DNA of 60,000 nt from the NCBI RefSeq assembly GCF_030272615.1, contig NC_081406.1:231996396-232056395 (forward strand), in the 5' to 3' direction. This stretch comes from Cryptomeria japonica (Eukaryota > Streptophyta > Pinopsida > Cupressales > Cupressaceae). A model generated the notes under the pieces. It saw nothing but the letters and a program-made list of their open reading frames with translations, had not been told where the DNA came from and did not search any database. Position 1 is the stretch's first letter. The number at the start of each line of letters is the position of its first letter. Position numbers and translations under genes: made by a program. This document shows, piece after piece, positions 10,712 through 22,900 of this stretch.

Positions 10712-12740
10712 TTGAATTTTACCATTTACGCAACCCAACCTCAACTACGAGCAAGATGACATTGTCACTCAACTATATGATCTTGCTTGGGACAGTATAA
10801 GAGATTATAACAATTGGTTATGAGTACGACAAGTCTTGGACAATGAAAGACAAAAGGCTATATGTATAGAAGAGGAGGCACAAAGAAAACTTCACCTACA
10901 GGAAAATCCACAAGAAAATCCACAACCACCTCCACAACCAAAAAATTGAGGCACTAAGCTAGATCGTATATCATCTTTCTCGAGAGAGAGATTCCACAGA
11001 GTCCTTAGGAGTAGTTCTTCACCATCCAAATTAGTAGAGTTAGGACTTGTCACTAGGAGAAAGAGGAACAAAGTTAGGAGACAACCTTCAACTGCCTCAC
11101 CGGGGCAGTCATCCATACTCAACGTAGAAGATCAACTGATCCCTAATCCTCAGCCTATCACTACACCTTTTGGGACTCAATGTCCACCGTTACCACCTTC
11201 AATGGCCTACTTTAACCAAGACCACACACCACTAGGAACTATACCAGGGGTATACATGACCTACCAAGAAACCCAGATAAATTTTGCAGCAAATTCTATT
11301 ATTTGGGGGGCAGGACGACTGATGAGTATATTGAAGCATTAAAAGATGTAGTCATTCGTAACAACATTCAACACCAAGATGTAGTATGTAGGCACTTCCC
11401 ATATTCACTTGGGGAGAATGAATATAATTGGTATTTAACTCTACCGACAAATTCCATCACTGGCTGGGATGTCTCGGAGAAAGCTTTCATTGATCAATTT
11501 TGAGTGTATGTAGACCCCGGAACACTGTACCATTAGTTCGCCTCTCTTAAGAAGTCACTAAATGATCCTTTAACAACTTTTAATACTATCTTTCAAAGGG
11601 CATTCAAGAGGTTACAAGTAATTGACTTGTATCTAAGAGCTATTGACCCTTGGACTGTTATGTTTATCAAGAAGAATGTTCCCCAAGATCAAAGGGACAC
11701 CCTGGCAAAGGTCTATGCATTGGCGATTAGCATGAATCATGAGTTGAACCGAATAGTAGGGGGAATTGGATACAATTTACCCATAGGAGTGAACCAAGGA
11801 AACTATAACCAACTTCTCGATGTACCCTCACCTTTACCTATAGGAGCCCCAACAGTGAACCCTGTGCCAATCTTTTCTTCCCAAACTCGGGCTAATCAAC
11901 AGTTTGCTACCAAAGAATCGACTTGGCAGAATAATACCAATGTTGCTCCCACTCAAATGCAATATGTTGGTCAAGTACAAGGGGGAAATCAACAATTTGG
12001 TGATACTCACACAACAAGCCAATCCTCCAACTATGACGCCTGAGAGTCAAGGATATCATATATCTGCTGAAGTAGAGGCATTAAAGAAAATGATCTCACA
12101 AGTTAATTACTTCAGACTTGAGCCAGCTGAAGATGAATCCTCTGAGAGGGTATAACCAATCCCAACCATATAATAATAAATAAAACTACAACAACCAAAA
12201 CCAAAACCAAAACCAAAGGTATAACAACAAATCTTACAATAGGCAATGGAACACGGGTCCAAACAACGGTGGGGTGAATCATGATCATCCTGACGTACAA
12301 GATAACCCAATTAACATACAAAGTGCTTACCTTACTGATATGAATTTACTAACTAATTGGTGTAGGTTGCATGATACAACTACACATCCTGAGGTTAATT
12401 GTGCCCAGTTCGAAAAGATCATAAAGATAGCTCAAGCCGATTCTCAACCAAAATATTTCTCTAATGATGAAACCAATAAAGTTAATACTACGATGTTGGT
12501 TGACATGTTCCTATGCAAGGAATTTCAAGCTGAAGCTGAAGGTGAACCATGTGTCAAAGCTACTCAAGCCTTTTAGACCAGAAACAACTACAATCTTAGG
12601 AGTCAAGGCAAGGCTCCATTAATAGAGCCACCTCCTCTAAATGGTGGGTTTGTACCTCCTGATGTGAATGCAAGAAACAATCCTCACCATCCACAAGCTT
12701 TTCAAGGAGCACGCCGTAGACAAACTCAAGGGCAATAATA
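10712..12740 (+). pseudogene. gag: gypsy-1 gag
   Basis: The N-terminal region (10712-10950) is a charged coil ending in a Pro/Gln stretch. The capsid-like retrotransposon gag domain follows from about 11270 to 11780 (FYYLGGRTTDEYIEAL, SEKAFIDQF, then NDPLTTFNTIFQRAFKRL). A Gln/Asn-rich tail includes a CCAAAA microsatellite near 12190. Near 12360 lies a knuckle of form C-X2-H-X4-H-X4-C (WCRLHDTTTHPEVNC), a His-for-Cys variant of the usual CCHC. The coding switches frame near 12040-12270 and has stops near 10827, 11502 and 12574, so it is dead. Gag would package element RNA in the cytoplasm. Confidence 0.8.
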
Positions 12741-12891
12741 TATTTTGAAAGGATCATTTGATGTTACCAAGGAGATGGAGAGGACTTCCACCACTATATC
12801 CCTAATGGAAATACTGAGATATTGCCCTGAACAAAAGAAGGCTCTCCTTAGGAAGTTGGAACTGTTAGAGTCATAGAGAAACGAGGTTAAG

Positions 12892-13320
12892 ATGTCTGAC
12901 CTAAATGAAGTCAACGCCAATGTCAGTAGTGATGCAATTGAGAACCTACCATTTTTACTTAGTTTTGGGATATGTGGAAAGAATCTACACAACTGTTTGG
13001 TAGATTCAGGTGCTTCAGGAAACATAATGTCCTACTCTATATATCAGAGGCTTGGTCTCAACCCAGTACGTGCAAATAGTAAGGTGGTACAATTAGACAA
13101 GACTGAGGTTAATGAAATTAGAGAATTAAAAGATTTATACATCCAATTATCGATCCCTGCATATCTCGTTACATCGGCATTCAAGTGGTGGATATTCTAG
13201 AGGTATATGGGATGCTCCTTAGTAGGGATTTGTCAAAAAATTTGGGAGGATATTTCTCAACCTGTTTTACATACTTATGGCTTCTGTGGAAGGGGGTGAG
13301 CAACTAGATCCGAATCGTTA
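12892..13320 (+). pseudogene. gypsy-1 aspartic protease
   Basis: The frame contains NCLVDSGASGNIM, the retropepsin active-site motif (D-S-G-A-S), about 45 residues in, then SIYQRLGLNP, typical of plant Ty3/gypsy proteases. The frame closes at 13200 and similarity continues in another frame to about 13320. This domain would cut the gag-pol polyprotein. It follows gag with a frame change and precedes a long linker (13332-14030) rich in Glu and Gln, with a duplicated EDIPPKQEKEDIPPEQE stretch near 13810-13860. Confidence 0.8.
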
Positions 13321-14039
13321 GTGAACCCAAGTTGAAGAAGTTAGTCACAGATTATGGGGCTCCCAATGAGGTGGCATATGCTGAAGTGAGTCCAGGATTC
13401 TATAGAGTCAATGAAATCCTCACTTTCTCCGCACCAGCTCTTCCCCAGTTACGTCAAGCGGACATGAGTGCATATAGAGGGCGGGTCAAAGGTTTTGCTA
13501 CAACAGTAAAACAAGGGATGTGTTTGTTGGGAGATATTATGAAAATACAAGATTTGCTTATTCCAAATGGTGTCGAATACATCATGCAGAGCACTTAGAG
13601 ATGTCATGTATACCATGTCAGAATGAGATTACAAAGTTGATGAGCCCAGTCTCATGCGAAGATGCTAATCATATCATCAACGTGGAAGAAATTCAAATTA
13701 TAGGTTGCGAGGGAGTAGTACCCCAATCAATGGATCTTATAAGTAAAACTTCCCAGTCGAGAGAATGCAACAAGGAGATTTTCATGGTTGAGATTGCCAA
13801 ACAAGAGAATGAGGATATCCCACCTAAACAAGAGAAGGAGGATATCCCACCTGAGCAGGAGAATGAAGAAACACAGTCTCAAGCACAAGCTCAAGTGGAG
13901 CAGACCACTTCTAACACCCTTGAAGTATTCTTACAACCAGTAATTGAACAACCTCAGGTGTTGCAAAACCTTGAACTCGAGAGACAAAAATCACTTTTGG
14001 AAACTAATGTAATCACTGACCCTAAGGTGAAGAATGTAA

Positions 14040-14440
14040 AGAAACTGAAAGATGAAATATGGCTTTTAAAGATTGATGGGTCAAGATCCAAGCATGGCAA
14101 TGGAGCGGGCTTAGAGTTAACAAGTCCAAAAGGGAAAACCTTTCTAGCCTCTTACCAACTCCAATTCCCTTGCACTAATAATATGATAGAGTATGAGGCA
14201 CTAATTAGAGGATTACTCTTCACTCATAAGAAGGAGCTAAATGCTTAAAAGTGTAGTGAGATTCTGAATTGGTGGTCAAACAAGTACAAAGCCAATATGG
14301 ATGTCACGACAAAAGGTTAGAAAAATATAGGAATATAGTATGGGGTTTGGTTGAGGATTTTGATGCTTTAAATATTTAGCTGGTACCCATGAAAGTAAAT
14401 GGAATATCAGATGCATTAGCCATAGTAGCAAGTACAATAG
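14040..14440 (+). pseudogene. gypsy-1 archaeal-type RNase H, upstream of RT
   Basis: Visible in order are LKIDGSRSKHGNGAGLELTS (first Asp), NNMIEYEALIRGL (Glu), then after a frameshift near 14250 GDSELVVKQVQSQYG (Asp), and finally GISDALAIVAS (last Asp). These are the four catalytic acidic residues of a complete RNase H of the archaeal/plant-cellular type that Tat-lineage gypsy elements acquired. It lies between protease and RT rather than after the native RNase H. One frameshift and a TAG near 14379 disable it. The role would be removal of the RNA strand during reverse transcription. Confidence 0.75.
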
Positions 14441-14610
14441 AACCAATGAGCCAATCCCCTTTGAAGAAGTTTCCTATAGACTTGGTCTCCACACCTATTG
14501 TACCTGATAACATCAAACACTTTCAAGTTTTCTAGGATGATACCCATATTCTAGCATTTATTTCCAATTTAGAGGCTTTTGAAGAACAAATCATTGATGA
14601 GAAGGATAGA

Positions 14611-15603
14611 TTGGATGATCTTGATGATGGGAATGATGATGAAATTGTGAATTTACCTACAAACGTTATTCCTAAAGGTATGGTCACCTTAGAGAAGCTT
14701 TTTGATTCTTATCCTAGGGTAAAAGAGAGATTAACAACCGATTCAGATGTCGAGAAATATGAACCACATAATATTGGCCCAGAAGCCCAAGAGAAGATTG
14801 TGTATATTGGGAAGATTTGTACTCAAAGTGAAAGAGAGAAAATTCTACAAATCTTGAAAGATTTCATTGATGTAATAGCATGGGGGTACGAAGATTTAAA
14901 AACTTTCGATACATCGATCATCACCCATGTTATACCCCTGAAACCCAATATAAAGTTGTTTAGGCAGAAGCAACGACCAATTAATTCACGGATAGAACCC
15001 TTGATTTTCAAGGAAGTACAAAAGTTGCTCTCTGTTAAGATTATTTTCTTGATACGTCATTCTACTTGGGTCACCAATTTGGTGCCAATAAGGAAAAAGA
15101 ATGGGGAAATTAGGCTTTGTGTGGACTTTTGCAACCTCAATAAGGCATTTGAAAAAGATAATCACCCGCTTCCTTCCTTGGATGAGGTACTACAAATTGT
15201 CAATGGTTCAAAAATGATGTCATTTTTAGATGTTTATTTTGGATATAACCAAGTTTTGGTAAACTATGAGGATCGTATGAAAACAACGTTTACGATGAAG
15301 TGGGGAACATATGCGTACCAAAGGATGCCATTTGGGTTGATTAATGTTGGGATGAGATTCCAAAGAGAAATGGATATACAATTCAAAGATCTGATTGGCA
15401 AATGTTTTATTATATATATGGACAACTTGAGTATATTTTCCAAGGTCAAAGAAGATCACCGGGACAATCTCCGAAAAGTACTGGAAAGATGTCAAAGATA
15501 TGGGATTTCCCTTAACCCCAAGAAATATGTATTTGGAGTGGTTGAAGGAAAGCTCCTTAGCCATGTAATCTCTGAAAGGGGGATATCTATAGACCCAAAC
15601 TGA
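14611..15603 (+). pseudogene. pol: gypsy-1 reverse transcriptase
   Basis: 330 codons are open. Visible motifs are VPIRKKNGEIRLCVDFCNLN (fingers), MMSFLDVYFGYNQV (first Asp region; canonical form has D-A-F/Y-S-G-Y-N-Q), MPFGLINVG (normally MPFGLKNAG), and IIYMDNLSIFSK, where the catalytic YxDD is reduced to YMDN. The loss of the second Asp, and the V in place of A in LDVY, indicate decay. The preceding region (ERLTTDSDVEKYEPHNIG, FIDVIAWGYEDL) is the usual Tat connection segment. A TGA at 15601-15603 ends the piece and the same frame resumes immediately. Confidence 0.9.
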
Positions 15604-16240
15604 GTATAAGCATTGTTGAAGTTACAAATTCCCGACAGTAAAAAGGAGATGAGATCTTTCTTTGGGAAGATCAATTTTGTCAGAAAGTTTATCACTGGAT
15701 TTGCAGAGATAGACAAGCCATTAAATGAAATGATGAAGAAGGATGCTAAGATCGAATGGACAACTGAAGAAAAATATTTTTTCGCCCAGATCAAGAAATA
15801 CATCGCTAAAGCTCCCGTGTTAACTAGTCCTGACTACACTCTGTCACTTTACATATATTCTTTTGCTTCACTACACTCAGGAGTAGCTATTTTGACACAG
15901 AGGCAAGAAGGTGCCGAGAAACCCATTGCATTTATGACTCCCCTTTCAAGAGTGTTGAGGTGAGATATTTTACTCTTGAAAAATAGGCTTTTGCATTAGT
16001 AAGAGTAGTCAATAAATTCAGGCATTATATCTTAAGGAGTAAGATCTATGAAATTGTCCTTGATCAAGTGGTGAAGTCACTACTTATGCAATATGAGCTA
16101 GGAGAACGTCGAGGGAAATGGTTGGCAATATTACAAGAATTTGATTTGGAGATGCATCCAATGAAGTTAGTCAGAGGCCAAAGATTGTCTCAAGCTATGG
16201 TGACTGACATCCCTCAAATTGAGTGCCAACAGTATATGTT
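15604..16240 (+). pseudogene. pol: gypsy-1 RT thumb and degenerate native RNase H
   Basis: Frame resumes after two stops with KLQIPDSKKEMRSFFGKINF (thumb). The native RNase H follows from about 15830 (LYIYSFASLHSGVAILTQ). The position where an active gypsy RNase H has its first Asp reads Tyr-Ser, so a catalytic residue is missing. Such loss is expected where a second RNase H has taken over. It continues through LGERRGKWLAILQEFDLEM to about 16240 with TGA at 15961 and a frame change near 16060. Confidence 0.8.
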
Positions 16241-16289
16241 GGAGTCATTCACTCAGGACTCGTGGTACACGGATTTGGTTTTTATATTG

Positions 16290-17510
16290 TTGAATAATAA
16301 GTGTCCTGAGGGGTTGACAGGCACGCAAAGACGAGCTTTAAGGCTCAAAAGTGCCAATTATATGATCAAGGATTCATCACTTTATAGAAAGAACTATGAA
16401 GGTATTTACCTTTGATGTCTTGATCATCAAAAAGTCCGTAACATGATCAAGGAATTCCACGAGAAGTATGGTACAAGTCACGTGTTGGCGAATGTCATTG
16501 CAAATCAAATTTTGAAGGCTGGATATTACTGGCCTAGTATTTTTTAGAATACTCATGAGCATGTTTGTCATTGTCATACATGCCAAACCACAACTTCTAG
16601 AGAGAGGAATCCCTCCATGCCTCTTCAACCAGCGTTTGAGGTAAGACCTTTCACCCAATGAGCACTGGATTTGATAGTTGTCATTAATCCTAACTTGTCT
16701 GCAGGACATAAGTTCATTCTTACCGCGACGGATTACTGCACCCAGTGGATGGAAGCCATTGCGTGTCGAAATGCTACTGTGAAGGTCATCTTGAAATTCA
16801 TTGAAGAACACATCATCACTAGGCTTGGTATGTTGTTCGCTCTAGTATGTCACAATGGCCCTGCTTTTACTTCTGCACAATTGATGCAATGGTCATACGA
16901 ATATAAAGTGATATTAAATTTTGTGTCCAACTACTATCCACAAGGTAACGGAGTAGCCGAATCTACGAACAAGAACATCCTAGATGTCATTAAAAATTTA
17001 CTTGAGAAAAATCCCAAGGACTGGCATAATTAGTTGAGATACGCTTTATGGGTTGATCAAACCAGAGTAAAAGCTACTCGGGGAACTTCTCCATATTACC
17101 TTTTTTATGGCCAAACTCCCATCTTCTTGATCAAATTACAAATATCAATCCTCCAGTTAATGAAGGAACTTGAAATTGAGGATCAGGTAGAGGTTCACCT
17201 CCTAAATCTATTAAAACTTGATGAAAAAAGGATTAATACTCTACAACACTTTTCCAAGCACCAAGCCGTTGTTAAGCGATGGTTTGAAAAAAGAGCTAAG
17301 GTGAAAGCCTTTCGGATTTCTAACCTAGTTCTATTATGGGATAAGGCCAAGGAAAAGAAAGGTGATCACCACAAGTTTGAAAGGTTGTGGTTAGGTCCTT
17401 ACCAAATAGCCGAAATTTTAGGAGAAAACACCTTTAGGTTAAGCTCTTTGATTGGAGAACTTGTACCATTAACTGTTAATGGTCATTTCCTCAAGCATTA
17501 CTTTGATTAA
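16290..17510 (+). pseudogene. pol: gypsy-1 integrase
   Basis: The N-terminal zinc-binding region is FHEKYGTSHV (His pair) and CHCHTCQ (Cys pair), near 16455-16590. The catalytic core begins LDLIVVINPNLSAGHKF (first Asp), then LVCHNGPAF, where the usual S-D-N-G has become C-H-N-G, losing the second Asp, and NYYPQGNGVAESTNK (Glu). The C-terminal part includes HHKFERLWLGPYQI, GENTFRLSSL, and NGHFLKHYFD with a TAA at 17508-17510, the natural end of pol. Stops at 16414, 16546, 16660 and 17032 interrupt it. Integrase would join element DNA to the chromosome. Confidence 0.9.
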
Positions 17511-18098
17511 TCCCCAGTGAAGCTTGACCTATTGTATATACTGGATTAGTTATTTTTGTTTCTTTTTCTTTGTTGCTTGTTTAGGTTTTTGCATGTTTGT
17601 TGTGTTTTTGCTTTGTTGCATGCCTATTTCCTTTTTTTGTTTTGTTTGTTTGTTTGTTTCATTTCGTTCATTTCCGTTTTGTTTTGTATATATATATATA
17701 TTCTCAAAGATTCTAAAAGGAAGGTGTCCTTTGCATAAGTTGCAAAATTTTGAGAGACTTTGACTCTTTGCTACTTACAACTTCATTGTCATTTGGTTAA
17801 TTTTGAAACCTTTGTCTACATTCGTTCAAGGTGGTATATAATGGCTTAAATATGATTTGAGTTTTTGACCTTCAAATGGAAAAGGCTAGCTTGATAACTC
17901 AGCAATATCATCACATTAAGATACATCAGAAAGTTTTGTAAGATATCATATGAACTTGTTTACAAGTGAAAAATCAGAATTCAGGATGTTTCACATTATC
18001 TATCGTGGTTCCCAACCTAGTGATCAGACTTTACTGTTTGAAAAGTTTCTTAAAAGGTTATTAAATAAATAAGTCCTTCTCTATTCTATGGTGTTTTC
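17511..18098 (+). other. Untranslated spacer after gypsy-1 integrase
   Basis: No gene is seen. It holds T-rich low-complexity sequence, a (TTTG) run near 17641-17660 and a (TA) run near 17689-17700. It ends in the purine tract described next. Confidence 0.6.
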
Positions 18099-18125
18099 AA
18101 AAGGAAAAGGGAAAAATAAAAGAAA
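18099..18125 (+). promoter_or_regulatory. Candidate polypurine tract of gypsy-1
   Basis: A 27-base run of A and G with a single T (starts AAAAGGAAAAGGGAAA) is followed directly by TGATCCTC. A polypurine tract next to a TG is what precedes a 3' LTR. The other LTR end reads ATTCGTCA, so TGA...TCA would be the terminal inverted repeat. If correct, the 3' LTR spans 18126-24633 (6.5 kb). It cannot be tested here because the matching start of the 5' LTR is outside the window. Confidence 0.4.
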
Positions 18126-18660
18126 TGATCCTCTTAAAGAAACTGAACTTGGGTGTTTCAAGTAACCTCCACCGGGGCTATGGACGTCTAGTTGGCAGTG
18201 GAGCACTACATGATGGAGACCAGAGGTATCTCTGTTGGGGCTATAGACGCCCGACTCATAGCAAAGTTATGCCCATGATGACCTTGCACGAAACACATTG
18301 GTTGACTTCACCTATGTAGCTTGGGCCCAATTTCCTTTGTTTATCTTCATTATTGAAAATGGTGGAGTAATAAATCATATGCACACACTTATGAGTTAAT
18401 CCTATTCATTTTTGGACTCGGTTGTTTGTTCATTGGTTCGCTCATGTTTTACTCTTATACATCCTTTTGAATGATAGTATCCTTAGGCATCGGGTTAACC
18501 AGAGATTCTGAAGTTCTAAATTGCCTAGAGTCATTTTTCCCAGGAAGTTGCCATTTGTTATGCCCTGCATACATAACCCCCATTAGTTTCCTTGTGTTGA
18601 AATGTGGGTCCCCTGTTTTGCCTTATGTCTCTTTGTTTCTTTTTTTTTGCTCCTTTTACC

Positions 18661-19917
18661 TTAGAACCCCGGAGTCCCAGAGTCCCGGAGTCCCGAGGTC
18701 TCTTTCTTTTTTTGGTTTTTCTTTGTCCACCCCGGAACCCCGAAGTCCCGAGGTTGGTCTCTTTTTGTGCTTGTTAGTGCATCTACCTCGGAACCCCAGA
18801 GTCCCGAAGTGGTGCATTATCTCTCATTTTGTGTTGTCTACCTCAGAACTCCGAAGTCCCAGAGTCCCGAGGTACATTTTGTGTTGTCTGCCTCAGAACT
18901 CCGGAGTCCTGGAGTCCCGAGGTATGTTGTGTTTTTCTCATAACCCCGGAACTCCTGAATCCCAGAGTCCCAAGGTTGATTGTTCGTTTTCTTGTCCTCC
19001 CTCACCCCGGAACCCTAGAGTCCTGAGGTGAGAGTCCTGAGTTGAGGTGATTATTCTTTGGTTTTTGGCGTCGACCTCAAAACCCTGGAATCCTGGAGTC
19101 CCAAGGTCTTGTTTAAGGCATTTGTATGGACATGGTTCGGGGGGAGGGAGGGGTATAAATAGGAATAATGAACTTTTCAAAGCTCATTTGTGTATTCAAC
19201 CTTCCAGAGATCTTGCTTTCTTGCCTCCTAAGTTCGGACCTCCGTCCTTCCGAGATCCTTTAGTGTCCTTGGGCAATTTTTCTCACTAGGTTGGTGATTT
19301 TTCTTGCCCTCTTTGTCATTTTTAGTTTAGATCTTCTTCTTCTCGTGCATTTTTTTTTTCTTTATTTTTCTTGTTTTTGTTTTGTTTTTTCATTGCTTCC
19401 CGTGTGCCCTAGTTCTAACTTAGAACCTCAGACCCCTGGAGTTTTGGGTTAGTAGCTTTTCCAAACCCCAGAACCCCTGAACCCCAGAGTTCCGAGGTTG
19501 GTTTTTGTGCCTAATACTTGATGAACCCGAAACCCCAGAATCTCAGAGTTCTGGATTACCTCTTTAAAGAAGTAATACCATCGACCCCGAAACCTCGGAT
19601 TTTCGAGGTCCTTTCTTTTAAGCCCGTCTTCCTTAAAAATCTTCTGGGTATCTTTTGTGTCTACCCCAGAGTCCTAGGTTGAGCCTCAACTCTCAATCCT
19701 GGAACCCAAAAACCCCGAAGTTCCAAACCCATTTGCAATCCATGAAGCTCGAAACCCTGGAGTTCTGAAGTTCATTCACGATTCCTAGCCTAAAACCCCG
19801 AAGTTCTGGAATTTGTTCAAGCTTACCCAACCCAGAACCTTGGAGTTCCAAGGTCCTTCCCTTTAAAAAAAGAGAACTAGCCACCCCAGAACCCCGGAAA
19901 CCTGGAGTCCTGAGGTG
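18661..19917 (+). repeat. Cluster of about 18 short hairpin-forming GC-rich repeats
   Basis: A 28-40 base module recurs about 18 times, roughly every 50-90 bases: an ACCYCGGAAC-type left arm, a core of GAGTCCC/GAAGTCCC repeats, and a CCCGAGGT-type right arm. Left and right arms are inverted complements (ACCTCGG against CCGAGGT), so each unit can fold. Good examples are near 18729, 18785, 18839, 18890, 19462 and 19881. About eight units lie before the TATA box at 19154 and ten after it. The array is far richer in G+C than its surroundings and carries many CpG and CCCGG/CCGAG steps. It is not coding. Confidence 0.75.
19154..19161 (+). promoter_or_regulatory. Candidate TATA box of ORF3 promoter
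   Basis: TATAAATA sits directly after a G-rich run (GGGGGGAGGGAGGGG) and is followed about 30 bases later by a pyrimidine-rich start region. It is the best TATA box in this part of the element and lies 830 bases before ORF3, which fits a separate promoter with a spliced leader. Confidence 0.45.
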
Positions 19918-19957
19918 AATGAATTTTTTTTTGTTTTGTATAAGGTACTGACACTTG

Positions 19958-19971
19958 TTTCCTTCTTGTAG
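19958..19971 (+). promoter_or_regulatory. Splice-acceptor-like site before ORF3
   Basis: TTTCCTTCTTGTAG is a pyrimidine tract ending in AG, 14 bases before the ORF3 ATG at 19986. It would allow ORF3 to be expressed from a spliced message. The donor is not identified. Confidence 0.4.
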
Positions 19972-19985
19972 ATTCAAGCAACTGG

Positions 19986-22900
19986 ATGAACCCAACTTCC
20001 AACAAGAGAGGCAAGGACATTAATCGACTTCCAACAACCATGAAGTACCATTACCAAGGGCAGGTTTATGCTTCCAAATTGGATGATCAAATGAAATGGT
20101 TTACCGATACTGAGATCGGACACATCAAAATTGAAGACATTAAAACCCAATTAGACAAACAAAGGTTGGAAGCCCCATAGAGAAGGATAAAGAGATACAG
20201 TCAGTGCAGGCTCCGAAGCTTATTATGACAATTGCCCAATTCTATGACCCTGACACTAGAAAATGCACAGACGCATAAGCTAAGACACTGATAGATTTAT
20301 CTCCTAACATGTTGGGATTTGGGTTCGTCATCCCTACCAGAGACGAGATATTCCTCTCAACTGACGAGGAAGCCTTGATTGTATGGAGCGACAATGTGAC
20401 CTCAAAATAGAGGCACACGAATGAAAATTGGTTGGAGGAAGAGAGGAAAATAGGTCTAAAGGCCATCGACATACTGAGGGAAGACTTCAAAGAGCCTTAA
20501 AGAGACCTGATCATCATGTTGAGCAAGGCCTTTGGTAAGCCTAATTGCAAACACTTTCACCCATGGATGTTCCAATTCATGACAACCATCCTCATAGGAA
20601 AATAATACTTGGATTGGCCTCAGATCCTATCCGATAACATATGTAGATAGATGAAAGAGGTCCACCAAACCAAGAAGTTCTTCTTTACCTCTTATGTCAT
20701 CTGGGTGGCTGCAAGAGCTGGCAAATTCAAGCCTACAGGTTGAAGCTCAATTAGGGGACGAAGAAGGCCAGAAGAAAGTATGGGAATATTATTCCCAACT
20801 CCCCCTCATCAATGTAAAGGCATGTTTTAAAAGGATCAATGATGCCTTCCTTTTTCCTATATTTATTAAACTAACAAGTGCTACAGGATACAGGATTAGC
20901 CCGGAGGCCATGGCTATCATCCAAGAGTGGGTGTGTTGGTTTATCCAAAACCCACACTCCACCTACATAAGGGTTAGTGGGTTTATAGGAAACCCAATCT
21001 TGCTGCTAAGGTACTGCAATGACTGGATCATATTATTAGAATATGTTAGGCAGCTGCTAGGCCTCCAATCCCTCCTGTCATGCAAGCTCAAAATAGGGAT
21101 TGACTTCTTAGTATCTATTGGGTATTTCTCTTGATCAAAGATCCAGGAGGAAAAGTTTGCAGAGCAAGAGCTCCAAGATTTGAATTTAAAAGAATTTGAT
21201 TATGCTAGGGAATTTTGTGATCCCTATGGGAAACTCAAGCAAACTATGCCTAAGGCATATGAGGGGCATAAGCCTAGACTGGAGGATTTTTGGGCAAACC
21301 TCCAAGAAAGTTTTGAAGCTAGAAAGAAGAACTACAACAAGTTATCAGTACCCCAAATAAGGGAATTTGAAATTGAGACTAATCTCCCTAAAGACCCGAG
21401 GGATGATGGAGACTTGCTTGATGTTGCATACAAAGAGCAATAAATTGATAAAAGGCCCCTATTCCCAATAAAGTGGTCCGCAAATGAGGATGTGAATATA
21501 GTAAAGGTCTCCCAAGTGGTCATCAACATGACCAAATAGTGGCTAAGTCAAAGGGTTAGGCCGAGTGCTTCAAAGGGGAAGCAAAAAGAGTCTACCTTAG
21601 AGGTACCCCAATCAAGGGGTTATATAGAGTATGCTTGAAAAACAAGATCGAGTTCAAAAAAGAATACATCTACTGATCCTAATGAAGTAGTGGGGTCCCA
21701 AGATAGCACTGAAGGTTTAATGAAAAAGATTCAAAAAAAAATGAGGAAGTCTGAGTTGTTGAAGAAGGCTGCAGACCTGGGAGTAACTGATGGATTAAGA
21801 GCGGTGCCACTCATGGAATTTCTTCCACCAAGGATAGCTATAGGATAGAGTGTAGGAGAAGGTGCTCAAAAGAAAGAAGAAGGAACAAAAACAGATGAAG
21901 ATGTTCCCACTTAGCCTCCTCCAACAACTGCAGTACATGTCCCAGTTACCAACGCCCCTATACCACCACCAGTTGATACAACCATAGGGCATCTTGGGAT
22001 ACATGGATTTAGGTCTACTACTGAAAAAATAATAATCAAGAATGTTGAATCAAAATTTGACCAGGAAGAGGAACAACCCAGGGAACATTGATCACTTGGA
22101 GGGGAAAAAGAACGAAGTGAGGCGGGAGATTTGTTGAATGAAAGATTAGTCTTAACCCCTCAGGATCAAGAAGACTTCCTTAAGGATATAACTATCAGGC
22201 AAGGTGGGACAAAAGAAGATGAGGAAGAGAGGATGTTTGGAGAAGAGGTCAGTGGTAAGTTGGAAGAGACGTTGCACAAGCAACAACAACTGAATGTTAA
22301 TATTGCTCTCCAAATTAATCTAGCACACCAAGTTGCTTCACCTCAAGATCCTAAACAAACATAGACGGAAGAGAGGGATGAAGCAAAGGAACAGGGAGAT
22401 GTTCATATTGTAACTATCAACATAGTGTCACATCAAGGTGACAAAGATAAAGATATACCACAGTGGCTTGAATTTACTTTTGAGAAGAAAAAGAGAAAGG
22501 TAGAGTTACCTAAAGTTACTCTACAACAATCAATCGTGGAGGAACCAAGAAAAGTCAAGAAACCTAAGGTTGTACATAATTTGTTGAGAATAGGTTCCAG
22601 TGAAGTGGTTGCGGATGTGGCAGTTCCACTTCACACAGAGGGTCAAACATCCCCAAAATACCAAGTATCTCAAGTAAAATTGGGCAAGCAAACAAAGTGG
22701 GGAGAGTTGGATACTTTGGAACTTGCCACTAGTGTCATTAGGGGACGAATAGAGGAAGAACATACCTCCCACATAGAGCTTAAAACACAAATAGAGCAAT
22801 ACAAACAGCTGTTGATAGAGATGGGCATGCCATTAGATACTTGCAGGAATGAAAATCTACCGTCAACCTCATCACTCCCAGCGGGAGAGGTAAAAGCATT

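Noticed and set aside
18471-19031. 186-codon Ser/Pro-rich frame
   Set aside because: It is the hairpin array read in one frame; the periodic Pro-Glu-Ser pattern comes from the GAGTCCC repeats, not from a protein.
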